Positions 50,338 through 57,781 of a DNA stretch of 62,429 bases are shown here, one piece after another. The DNA comes from Psychroserpens jangbogonensis (GTDB lineage Bacteria > Bacteroidota > Bacteroidia > Flavobacteriales > Flavobacteriaceae), in the NCBI RefSeq assembly GCF_000797465.1, contig NZ_JSWG01000003.1:1-62429 (forward strand). The letters run 5' to 3'. A program made the position numbers and the translations under genes. How positions within the stretch are numbered: the first letter of the stretch is position 1; every line of letters begins with the position of its first letter. The notes under the pieces are model-generated. The model saw only the letters and a list, made by a program, of their open reading frames with translations, did no database searches and was not told the DNA's origin.

Positions 50338-51198
50338 ATGAAAGAAGAAAAAATAATAGTCCCAGCAAATGGTTACCTAATGCTCATTGTGTTTCTTATA
50401 TTATTTTTTGGAGGCATCATCACAGTGATTGCATTTCAAAGTCCTTGGCCAGTTCTTTCTATAGTTACAGCTATATTTATCGCTCCTGGATTTATAATGG
50501 TACAACCAAATGGATCTAGAGTACTATTATTATTCGGAAAGTATGTTGGCACTGTAAAAAAGAATGGTTTCTATTGGGTAAATCCTTTTTATACCAAAAA
50601 GAAAATATCGCTAAGAGCAAGTAATTTTGACAGTGAGCGTTTGAAAGTAAATGACAAACTTGGAAATCCCATAATGATAAGCACCATTTTAGTTTGGCGT
50701 GTTCAAGACACTTATAAAGCTGCTTTTGATGTAGATAATTACGAAAACTTTGTTCGAGTACAAACTGATGCAGCTGTTAGAAAATTGGCAAGCATGTATC
50801 CTTACGATAATTTTGCAGATGAAGGTGTTGACGAAGATATTACATTACGTTCTAGTGTAAATGAAGTAAGTACAGCGCTTGAAACAGAAATTGATGAGCG
50901 TTTATCAATTGCAGGTATTGAAGTGCTTGAAGCACGAATTGGATATTTAGCATATGCTCAAGAAATTGCAAATGCAATGCTTAAGCGTCAACAAGCCACA
51001 GCAATTGTTGCAGCAAGACATAAAATTGTAGAAGGTGCAGTGAGTATGGTTGAAATGGCTATAGAGCAATTAAGTAAAAAAGAGGTTGTTCATTTAGATG
51101 AAGAACGCAAAGCAGCCATGGTAAGTAATTTAATGGTTGTATTATGTGGAGATAAAGATGCGTCTCCAGTGCTTAACACTGGTACACTAAATCATTAA
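50338..51198 (+). CDS. SPFH/Band 7-domain protein
   Basis: Protein of 286 residues with an N-terminal double span (about 12-53), SPFH domain (about 52-220: PNGSRVLLLFGKYVGTVKKNGFYWVNPF, RDTYKAAFDVDNYENFVRVQTDAAVRKLA) and a coiled C-terminal part. Flotillin-like membrane-domain organising protein. First gene of a six-gene operon that includes a glycine-rich span, DUF4177, DUF1648, a hydrolase and a ribbon-helix-helix protein. Confidence 0.85.
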   Translation: MKEEKIIVPANGYLMLIVFLILFFGGIITVIAFQSPWPVLSIVTAIFIAPGFIMVQPNGSRVLLLFGKYVGTVKKNGFYWVNPFYTKKKISLRASNFDSERLKVNDKLGNPIMISTILVWRVQDTYKAAFDVDNYENFVRVQTDAAVRKLASMYPYDNFADEGVDEDITLRSSVNEVSTALETEIDERLSIAGIEVLEARIGYLAYAQEIANAMLKRQQATAIVAARHKIVEGAVSMVEMAIEQLSKKEVVHLDEERKAAMVSNLMVVLCGDKDASPVLNTGTLNH

Positions 51199-51199
51199 A

Positions 51200-51385
51200 A
51201 TGAATAAAAATCAAACATATAGCATCGCTATTGGTGTTGCTCTAGGAAGTAGTCTAGGAACAACGATTGGTGCTGTATCAGGTAATGTTGCCATGGGAGT
51301 AATTTATGGCTCATTAATAGGAACTATAATAGGTGTTATTCTAGCTCTTGTAATCTTTAAAGATGAAAACAACAAAAAATTATGA
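51200..51385 (+). CDS. glycine-rich two-span membrane protein
   Basis: Protein of 61 residues whose two hydrophobic helices are full of small residues (VALGSSLGTTIGAVSG and YGSLIGTIIGVILAL), glycine-zipper-like. It starts 1 base after the SPFH stop and overlaps the next start by 4 bases (ATGA). Confidence 0.65.
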   Translation: MNKNQTYSIAIGVALGSSLGTTIGAVSGNVAMGVIYGSLIGTIIGVILALVIFKDENNKKL

Positions 51386-51549
51386 AAGAATATAAAGTAG
51401 TCAAACCAAAATTAGGATTTAGAAATACTGTTGAAAAACTTGAAGACCTTATAAATAATCATGCTAGAGAAGGATGGGTTGTAAATAATATTTTACCAAT
51501 TGAACATACTATTTCTTATATTATTTTTGAAAGAGATAAAAACAGATAA
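51382..51549 (+). CDS. DUF4177-like small protein
   Basis: Protein of 55 residues: MKEYKVVKPKLGF, then NTVEKLEDLINNHAREGWVVNNI, and FERDKN, the pattern of DUF4177 (a small beta-alpha-beta protein). Cytoplasmic. It overlaps the preceding gene by 4 bases and leads into DUF1648 after 2 bases, so its translation is coupled to the operon. Confidence 0.7.
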   Translation: MKEYKVVKPKLGFRNTVEKLEDLINNHAREGWVVNNILPIEHTISYIIFERDKNR

Positions 51550-51551
51550 TC

Positions 51552-52055
51552 ATGAATACTGGAAGACCAAAAATAAAAGCCCCGTTAGAAGGATTAGATA
51601 TAGTTCTAGATATTATTTCTGCTACAATATTAATATTATTGATAGCATACGCGATCATATCTTATACAGAATTACCAGATAGTATTCCATCTCACTTCAA
51701 TGCCAAAGGTGAAGTTGATGGTTACAGTGAAAAAATCACGATCTGGTTGCTCCCAGCTATTGGTGTTGTTTTATTTTTTGGTTTGTACATTATAAACAGG
51801 TATCCATATTTGCATAATTATATGGTAAATATTACCGAAGAAAATGCACTTAAAAACTATAGGTTAAGTACAAGAATTGTTCGGTTTACAAATCTATTTA
51901 TAATGTTTATCTTCGGAATAATTACGTATAGCATTGTAGAATCTGCCAAAGGCAACAATAGTAATATGGATGGATGGATTCTTCCGTTAATTATCGGATT
52001 AAGTATTTTATTCCCTATAGCTATTTTGATTTATAAGAAAAAAATAAACAAATGA
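51552..52055 (+). CDS. DUF1648-domain membrane protein
   Basis: Protein of 167 residues: a long N-terminal span (about 17-38), then the DUF1648 signature LPDSIPSHFNAKGEVDGYSEK, followed by three more spans. DUF1648 proteins occur in sporulation and immunity contexts but no general function is established. Its last bases overlap the start of the next gene (ATGA). Confidence 0.8.
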   Translation: MNTGRPKIKAPLEGLDIVLDIISATILILLIAYAIISYTELPDSIPSHFNAKGEVDGYSEKITIWLLPAIGVVLFFGLYIINRYPYLHNYMVNITEENALKNYRLSTRIVRFTNLFIMFIFGIITYSIVESAKGNNSNMDGWILPLIIGLSILFPIAILIYKKKINK

Positions 52056-52999
52056 TGAAATATCTGTTTTTTAGTTTAGCCTTACTATCGACAACGCTCT
52101 TATTTAGCCAAGAGATCATTAAAAATCTTAGAGCTAAAGAAGTTTTAGTAATGAACGACAGTATTAAATTACCTGGCACATTAACTTATAATCCCTATTT
52201 AAATAAACAACCACTTGTTATTTTTGTTCCAGGTTCTGGAAATCCAGATCGCAATGGTAATCAACCTCAATTTGGAGTTAATGGAAATTATATCAAATCT
52301 TTATCTTATGCATTAGCTATTAAAGATATTGCTTTTTTTAGATTTGATAAACGTAACGTCACACCTTCTAATATAAAACATATTCTAAAAAGTTATGAAT
52401 TTAACGACCTAGTAAACGATATTAAAGCAGTAATAAATACCTTCAAAAACAATAAAACTTTTAGCAGTATTACCTTAATTGGACATAGTCAAGGATCTTT
52501 AGTATCAATGATGGCGGCTGATGAAAACATAAACAAATTCATTTCTTTAGCAGGACTAGGTGAATCCGTAGACATAACCATAGTCAAACAACTTAATGCT
52601 CAAAGTCCTGATTTAGCAAAAATAGCCGAGCAACATATTGAAGAATTAAATTCTACAGGTACAATCAAAGAGGTTAATCCAATGTTAGTTGGATTATTTG
52701 CTAAACAAAATCATCAATTTTTAATTAGTTATTTACCACTTGATCCTAACGAAGAAATCAAAAAATTAAACATACCAATTTTAATTATTAACGGTAGTAA
52801 AGACCTTCAGGTTAAGGTTGAAGATGCTCATAATTTACATAATGCCAATCCAAAATCAGAATTGGTAATCATTGATAAAATGAACCATGTTTTGAAAATT
52901 ATAGAAAAGGATGAAGACAATTTGGCTTCCTACATGACTCCTGATTTTATGCTATCTGAAGAATTAGTAGAAGTGATCGAAACATTTATAAAAAAATAA
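52052..52999 (+). CDS. exported alpha/beta hydrolase, catalytically complete
   Basis: Protein of 315 residues with a signal peptide (about 1-20). Triad is intact: GHSQG nucleophile elbow at 144-148 (Ser146), Asp in LIINGSKDLQVKV and His in DKMNHVLK. Oxyanion motif VPGSGNPDRNGNQ. It is the active paralogue of the protein at 49163. Substrate probably an ester of the envelope or a dipeptide-like molecule. Confidence 0.8.
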   Translation: MMKYLFFSLALLSTTLLFSQEIIKNLRAKEVLVMNDSIKLPGTLTYNPYLNKQPLVIFVPGSGNPDRNGNQPQFGVNGNYIKSLSYALAIKDIAFFRFDKRNVTPSNIKHILKSYEFNDLVNDIKAVINTFKNNKTFSSITLIGHSQGSLVSMMAADENINKFISLAGLGESVDITIVKQLNAQSPDLAKIAEQHIEELNSTGTIKEVNPMLVGLFAKQNHQFLISYLPLDPNEEIKKLNIPILIINGSKDLQVKVEDAHNLHNANPKSELVIIDKMNHVLKIIEKDEDNLASYMTPDFMLSEELVEVIETFIKK

Positions 53000-53000
53000 G

Positions 53001-53180
53001 ATGTCTAAAAAGAAAGCATTTGCATTACGAATCAATGAAGATATGCTCAAGCAAATTGAGAAATGGGCTGGTGACGAATTCAGAAGTACCAATGGTCAGA
53101 TTGAGTGGATGCTTATGCAATATCTTAAAGAAAAAAACAGACAACCCAAACCAAAAAAGAATACTGAAAGCGACTCATAG
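53001..53180 (+). CDS. Arc-like ribbon-helix-helix DNA-binding protein
   Basis: Protein of 59 residues: KKAFALRINEDMLKQIEKWAGDEFRSTNGQIEWML followed by a basic tail. This is the beta-strand-helix-helix of the Arc/MetJ superfamily. It is the last gene of the SPFH operon and likely autoregulates it; the same pairing of SPFH and Arc-type genes is common in Bacteroidota. Confidence 0.75.
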   Translation: MSKKKAFALRINEDMLKQIEKWAGDEFRSTNGQIEWMLMQYLKEKNRQPKPKKNTESDS

Positions 53181-53195
53181 CGAGTCGTTTTTTTT
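53171..53195 (+). terminator. terminator overlapping a stop codon
   Basis: CGACTC, 5-base loop, GAGTCG and a T tract; the TAG stop (53178-53180) of the ribbon-helix-helix gene lies in the loop, so terminator and stop codon overlap. Confidence 0.75.
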
Positions 53196-53243
53196 ATGCG
53201 CTTTTATTTTGGTATTTTGCAGACACTAAAGAAATTTTAAAAT

Positions 53244-54554
53244 ATGGATACCACACCTCTTTTTACAGATGACACAATTGTTTTCGGACTTCTAATGCTT
53301 TCATTAGGGTTTGTCTTTTTAACCGAATCGATAAAAACAGGTTTTTGGCCTAAATTTTATAAAATTGTTCCTGGCTTATTTATGGCCTATATGATTCCTG
53401 CAGTATTAACAACTGTTGGATTGATTTCACCTGAATGGCAAACAGTTTCAGAAACAGGTGCAATTACAGAACATAGTTCTAGTCTTTATTATGTCTCTAG
53501 TCGCTATTTACTGCCAGCTGCCCTGGTTTTAATGACTTTAAGCATCGATTTAAAGGCCGTCTTTAATTTAGGCTGGAAAGCACTAGTTATGTTTTTCACT
53601 GGAACTGTAGGTATCGTAATAGGAGGACCAATTGCTATTTTATTAATTGCAGCTGTATCTCCAGAAACAGTTGGAGGTTTTGGTGCAGATGCCGTTTGGA
53701 GAGGACTCTCAACATTGGCTGGAAGCTGGATTGGTGGTGGAGCCAACCAAACAGCAATGCTAGAAATTTATGGATATAACCAAAAACTTTATGGCGGAAT
53801 GGTATTCGTTGATATTGTTGTTGCTAATATATGGATGGCTCTTATTTTAATAGGAATTGGAAAACGCAATCGAATTAATAAATGGTTACAAGCAGATACC
53901 TCTTCAATTGAAGAATTAAAAGAAAAAATGTCTACGTTTTCTGAAAAAGTAAAACGAAATCCATCACTAGCAGACATCATGATTATTGGAGCTATTGCCT
54001 TTGGAACCGTTAGTTTTGCACATTTATGCTCAAACTTTTTAGCACCCTTCTTTAATGATCTTGTTGCTGGTATCGACTCTCAAACCACAAGGAATATATT
54101 TACTTTTTTAGGATCTAAATTCTTCTGGATGATTAGTATCGCAACTATAATTGCTGTAGCATTATCTTTTACAAAAGCCAAGAATTATGAAGGTGCAGGT
54201 GCCAGTAAATTTGGTAGTGTTTTTATATATGTTCTTGTAGCAAGTATTGGTATGAAAATGGACTTAATGCTTATTTTTGATAACTTAGGACTTATCGCTA
54301 TTGGTGTTGTTTGGATGACATTTCATGCGATTCTTCTTATTGTTGTAGCTAAACTCATTAAAGCACCTTATTTCTTTTTAGCAGTTGGTAGTCAGGCAAA
54401 CGTTGGCGGAGCTGCTTCAGCTCCTATTGTAGCTTCAGCCTTTCATCCATCGTTAGCAACCGTTGGAGTTTTACTTGCAGTATTTGGCTATGCCATAGGA
54501 ACTATTGCTGCCATTGGTTGTACAATTTTGATGGAATTAGCAGCAGTTAGTTAG
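53244..54554 (+). CDS. DUF819-family membrane transporter-like protein
   Basis: Protein of 436 residues with about twelve spans. Typical DUF819 sequences are present: GSWIGGGANQTAML in the middle, VGSQANVGGAASAPIVASAFHP near residue 390 and ILMELA at the end; the two Gly-rich loops form the internal repeat. Substrate unknown, perhaps an anion or amino acid derivative. Confidence 0.8.
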   Translation: MDTTPLFTDDTIVFGLLMLSLGFVFLTESIKTGFWPKFYKIVPGLFMAYMIPAVLTTVGLISPEWQTVSETGAITEHSSSLYYVSSRYLLPAALVLMTLSIDLKAVFNLGWKALVMFFTGTVGIVIGGPIAILLIAAVSPETVGGFGADAVWRGLSTLAGSWIGGGANQTAMLEIYGYNQKLYGGMVFVDIVVANIWMALILIGIGKRNRINKWLQADTSSIEELKEKMSTFSEKVKRNPSLADIMIIGAIAFGTVSFAHLCSNFLAPFFNDLVAGIDSQTTRNIFTFLGSKFFWMISIATIIAVALSFTKAKNYEGAGASKFGSVFIYVLVASIGMKMDLMLIFDNLGLIAIGVVWMTFHAILLIVVAKLIKAPYFFLAVGSQANVGGAASAPIVASAFHPSLATVGVLLAVFGYAIGTIAAIGCTILMELAAVS

Positions 54555-54577
54555 TATTAAAACAATAAAAGATTAAT

Positions 54578-54585
54578 ATATTTGT
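54578..54585 (+). promoter_or_regulatory. Bacteroidota -7 element TATATTTG
   Basis: An exact TAnnTTTG match; the start point would be near 54592, only about 13 bases before the lipoprotein ATG at 54605. No clear -33 element. Confidence 0.4.
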
Positions 54586-54604
54586 GCTCAAAATTTAAAG
54601 ATTC

Positions 54605-55294
54605 ATGAAGTATATTTTAGGTGTCATATTACTTAGTTTTCTAATGGTTTCTTGTGCAAAAGAAGAACAGCACAACTTCAAACTTAAGGGTTACGTAAAA
54701 GGTTTAAAAAAAGGAACTGTTTATTTACAAAAACAACAGGACTCTCTAATAATAACATTAGATTCTCTTGAAATAAAAGGTGAACCAAATTTTGAATTGC
54801 ATACAGATTTAGAAGAGCCTGAGATATTGATTCTTACATTAGATAAGAATGATGATCGAGAAAACTGGGTATCCTTTTTCGCAGACACTGGTGTTACCGA
54901 AATAAAATCTACTAGGAAACTGTTTAGTTTTAATGCTAAAATTAAAGGGTCAAAACAACAAGTAGTGCTTGAAGAGTATTTATCAACCTTACTTAAATTG
55001 AATAATAGAAATTTGGATTTAATGCAATCTGATTTTGAAACTAAGACCAATACTCCATTTGATCAGCAACAACTAAATTTCATGAAGCGAAAGTATACCT
55101 ATACTATTAGTTTTGCTTTACACCATGCCAACAGTGAAGTTGCGCCTTATTTAGCGCTTTATGAAGTACCTAATACAACCGTTCGTTATTTAGATACTAT
55201 TTACAATACATTAACTCCTCCTATAAAAGAGTCTAAGTACGGAAAACTACTAAAAGAAACTATTGACCTTAGAACTTCATCAGAAAGTAACTAA
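54605..55294 (+). CDS. DUF4369-like lipoprotein
   Basis: Lipoprotein of 229 residues (lipobox MVSC, Cys about 17). The first domain (about 20-110) matches DUF4369: FKLKGYVKGLKKGTVYLQKQQDSLIITLDSLEIKG, often found in front of thioredoxin domains. Here the following thioredoxin domain is absent; the C-terminal half is helical (about 120-229). Function unknown. Confidence 0.75.
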   Translation: MKYILGVILLSFLMVSCAKEEQHNFKLKGYVKGLKKGTVYLQKQQDSLIITLDSLEIKGEPNFELHTDLEEPEILILTLDKNDDRENWVSFFADTGVTEIKSTRKLFSFNAKIKGSKQQVVLEEYLSTLLKLNNRNLDLMQSDFETKTNTPFDQQQLNFMKRKYTYTISFALHHANSEVAPYLALYEVPNTTVRYLDTIYNTLTPPIKESKYGKLLKETIDLRTSSESN

Positions 55295-55316
55295 GTCTAG
55301 GATTAAAACAATATAA

Positions 55317-55349
55317 AAAAAACTCCAATCTTTCGATTGGAGTTTTTTG
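55317..55349 (+). terminator. rho-independent terminator
   Basis: A 14-base stem (AAAAAACTCCAATC at 55317-55330), 4-base loop TTTC, GATTGGAGTTTTTT. Ends the lipoprotein gene and lies directly next to the tRNA on the other strand. Confidence 0.85.
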
Positions 55350-55356
55350 ATTTTTG

Positions 55357-55430
55357 AGCCGATGGAGGGACTCGAACCCACGACCTGCTGATTACAAATC
55401 AGCTGCTCTAGCCAGCTGAGCTACATCGGC
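55357..55430 (-). tRNA. tRNA-Thr (anticodon TGT)
   Basis: Read on the minus strand: 7-base acceptor stem GCCGATG/CATCGGC, D arm GCTC-AGCTGGCTA-GAGC, anticodon stem-loop CTGAT-TTGTAAT-ATCAG-type with anticodon TGT, T arm GTGGGTTCGAACCC, and discriminator T. No CCA is encoded. Decodes ACA and ACN by wobble. Confidence 0.95.
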
Positions 55431-55490
55431 TTTTCAGCCTGCAAATATAAACTTGTAAATGATATTTGCAAATAGCTCAATGAAAAAAGC

Positions 55491-55757
55491 TTATAATTTA
55501 TTTACTTTTTCGATTAACGCTCTTCCTTTTTCCTCAAGTTCGCTATTAATCGTTTTAAAGTGTGCTTTTTTGTTCTCGACACTTCTATCGTTAACTTTAG
55601 CAATTAATTCATCAAAAGTTGAAATAGCTTCATCAATGATAGCTTCACTCTTTTTTGTATCCTTATCAGTGTTTGTATATTCCCAAACATAAACTGCTTC
55701 AATAATATCTCCTAAAACAAAATTGATATCTTTTTTTAGGTCTCTAACATTTGCCAT
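55491..55757 (-). CDS. conserved small helical protein
   Basis: Protein of 88 residues, nearly all helix: NVRDLKKDINFVLGDIIEAVYVWE, TDKKKSEAI-like DTKKSEAIIDEAISTFDELIAKV, ending in a basic helix. A protein of this pattern occurs in Flavobacteriaceae; no function known. A TAATTTTG-type -7 element lies on the minus strand at 55787-55780, overlapping the stop of manA. Confidence 0.65.
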   Translation of the reverse strand: MANVRDLKKDINFVLGDIIEAVYVWEYTNTDKDTKKSEAIIDEAISTFDELIAKVNDRSVENKKAHFKTINSELEEKGRALIEKVNKL

Positions 55758-55784
55758 AATACTTAAATTTATTTTGCCACAAAA

Positions 55785-56756
55785 TTAAACATAAACTTCT
55801 AATAGTTTTGCATTAGTAGACGTTATTTTATAGGTTTCTATTGCTGCAGGAATTAAAATGGTTTCACCCTGTTTAATAAATTCTGAAGCATGCTCTGTTT
55901 CAATCAAGGCTTCTCCTTCAACACACATGTAAATAAAAAACGAATCTTTAGTATTTAGTTTTAATATTGGTTCTGTAACATGAAGAAAACTTGTTGTAAA
56001 ATAAGGACAACTCACCATTTCATTAGATGTGTTTTCGTCTTGATCATAGTCGACTTTGAAATTATCCTCCATTTCAAAATTAAAAGCATCAATCGCTAAA
56101 TCATTATGAAGATCTCTTTCGTTTCCTTCATCATCAACACGATCCCAATCATAAACTCTATATGTAATATCACTAGTTTGTTGTATTTCAGCTAACAATA
56201 CTCCAGCTCCAATAGCATGAACACGACCAACTTCTATAAAATACGTATCTCCAGTTTTTACTTTATCAAAATTTAGAATTTGGGTAAGCGTTTTGTCTTC
56301 TAAATGTTTCAAATATGTTTCAGGTGTCATATCTTGATTAAAACCAACAATTAAGTTTGCATCATCATCAGCTTGCATCACATACCACATTTCGGTTTTT
56401 CCAAAAGAATTATGACGTTTAGCAGCCAGTTCATCATTTGGATGTAATTGGATTGATAAATCTTCTTTAGCGTCAATAAATTTAACCAATAACGGGAATT
56501 TATTTCCGAAGGTTTTATAATTCTTATCTCCAAGCAGTTCTGCTTTATAAGTTTCTAAAATATCTTTGAGTGATTGTCCTTGTAAATAACCATTAGTAAT
56601 TTCAGATGTATCTCCTTCTACATCACTTATCTCCCAACTCTCACCAACATTAGTCAGTTTGGTTTCTTTGTTCAGCAATGTGTTTAGCTTCTCGCCTCCC
56701 CAAATTTTATCTTTTAATATGGGTCTAAATTTAATTGGATACAACTGTTGTTTCAT
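55785..56756 (-). CDS. manA: mannose-6-phosphate isomerase, class I
   Basis: Zinc-dependent isomerase of 323 residues of the small manA group. Metal and active-site motifs: FIDAKEDLSIQLHPNDELA (QLHP), GKTEMWYVMQAD (Glu), and GRVHAIGAGVLLAEIQQTSDITYRVYDWDR (His and Arg). Converts mannose-6-P and fructose-6-P, supplying GDP-mannose precursors. It overlaps the upstream queD start by 4 bases. Confidence 0.9.
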   Translation of the reverse strand: MKQQLYPIKFRPILKDKIWGGEKLNTLLNKETKLTNVGESWEISDVEGDTSEITNGYLQGQSLKDILETYKAELLGDKNYKTFGNKFPLLVKFIDAKEDLSIQLHPNDELAAKRHNSFGKTEMWYVMQADDDANLIVGFNQDMTPETYLKHLEDKTLTQILNFDKVKTGDTYFIEVGRVHAIGAGVLLAEIQQTSDITYRVYDWDRVDDEGNERDLHNDLAIDAFNFEMEDNFKVDYDQDENTSNEMVSCPYFTTSFLHVTEPILKLNTKDSFFIYMCVEGEALIETEHASEFIKQGETILIPAAIETYKITSTNAKLLEVYV

Positions 56757-57163
56757 AATCCCGAATATTTCACAAAATTACGTGGTGTTTCATATAGTGT
56801 AATTTCCAAATCAAAATCTGAATTCAACTTAGGCTTTATTTTATTATAAATTACAACAACGATATTTTCTGCAGTTGGATTTAAGTCTTTAAATTCTGGA
56901 ACTTCAACATTAAGGTTTTTATGATCAAATGCATCTTCTACTTCAGCTTTAATGATATCTTTTAAAACCTTCATATCGATTACATAACCTGTTTCTTGAT
57001 CGATATCTCCAGTGACACTAACAATAAGTTCATAGTTATGACCATGAAAATTTGGGTTATTACACTTTCCGAAGATTTCATCATTCTTATCAAAGTTCCA
57101 ATCTTTACGATATAAACGATGTGCTGCATTAAAATGAGCTTTTCTACTTACCGTTACTCTCAT
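56753..57163 (-). CDS. queD: 6-carboxytetrahydropterin synthase
   Basis: Protein of 136 residues, T-fold. Zn-binding His and catalytic residues: FNAAHRL, KCNNPNFHGHNYEL (Cys and two His), DMKVLKD, FDHKNLN, and the closing ETPRNFV. Enzyme of queuosine/7-deazaguanine synthesis (or pterin-type 6-PTPS). Overlaps manA by 4 bases and idi by 1 base, so the three genes form one operon. Confidence 0.85.
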   Translation of the reverse strand: MRVTVSRKAHFNAAHRLYRKDWNFDKNDEIFGKCNNPNFHGHNYELIVSVTGDIDQETGYVIDMKVLKDIIKAEVEDAFDHKNLNVEVPEFKDLNPTAENIVVVIYNKIKPKLNSDFDLEITLYETPRNFVKYSGL

Positions 57164-57687
57164 TATCTAGCTATATTTATATGTTCGTAAAATTTATCAA
57201 AAATAATTTTAAACCATTCTGTATAAAATTCTGGATGAAGTTCTATATCCTCTTTAACAGATTCTAAAGGCATCCATTTCCAACTTTCTACTTCTTCTGG
57301 ATTAATAATTGGTTCATCATTATAAGTACCAACCATGATATGATCAAATTCATGTTCCGTTAAACCGTTGTCAAAAGGTGCTTTGTAAATAAATGAGATG
57401 GTTTCTCGTAACGCTGTTACAAATCCCATTTCTTCTTGCAAACGACGCTTACCCGCTTCTAAATTAGTTTCACCATCACGTTGATGGCTACAACATGTAT
57501 TTGTCCATAACAATGGAGAATGGTATTTATGCTTTGCTCGTTGTTGCAGCATTAATTCATTGTTATCATTAAAAATAAAAACTGAAAACGCACGATGCAA
57601 AACTGCTTTTTCATGAGCTTCCATTTTAGGCATAGTGCCTATTTGTTCATCATTCTCGTTAACAAGAATTACGTGTTCTTCTATCAT
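57163..57687 (-). CDS. idi: isopentenyl-diphosphate delta-isomerase, type I
   Basis: Nudix-fold isomerase of 174 residues. Motifs: TNTCCSHQRDGE (catalytic Cys and metal His), GKRRLQEEMGFV (Nudix helix) and FDHIMVGTY, with the Glu in the WKWM region. Interconverts IPP and DMAPP for isoprenoid synthesis. ATG at 57687 used; the exact TATTTTTG element (57701-57694 on the minus strand) is so close that the transcript may be leaderless. Confidence 0.9.
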   Translation of the reverse strand: MIEEHVILVNENDEQIGTMPKMEAHEKAVLHRAFSVFIFNDNNELMLQQRAKHKYHSPLLWTNTCCSHQRDGETNLEAGKRRLQEEMGFVTALRETISFIYKAPFDNGLTEHEFDHIMVGTYNDEPIINPEEVESWKWMPLESVKEDIELHPEFYTEWFKIIFDKFYEHINIAR

Positions 57688-57734
57688 AGCAAACAAAAAT
57701 AACAACTAAATTTCTAATAATGAACTAGAAACAA

Positions 57735-57762
57735 AAAAGCTACCTTAAAAAAGGCAGCTTTT
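57735..57762 (-). terminator. terminator after the OmpA-family gene
   Basis: AAAAGCTACCTT and AAGGCAGCTTTT with one mismatch, loop of four A; T-rich tail on the minus strand. It would stop the leftward transcript of the T9SS module before idi. Confidence 0.65.
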
Positions 57763-57781
57763 AACTTTTATTTAATAGATA

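Noticed and set aside
53020-53229. 69-codon ORF on the + strand
   Set aside because: It is out of frame with the ribbon-helix-helix gene at 53001-53180, whose product is a recognisable family, and it runs through the terminator.
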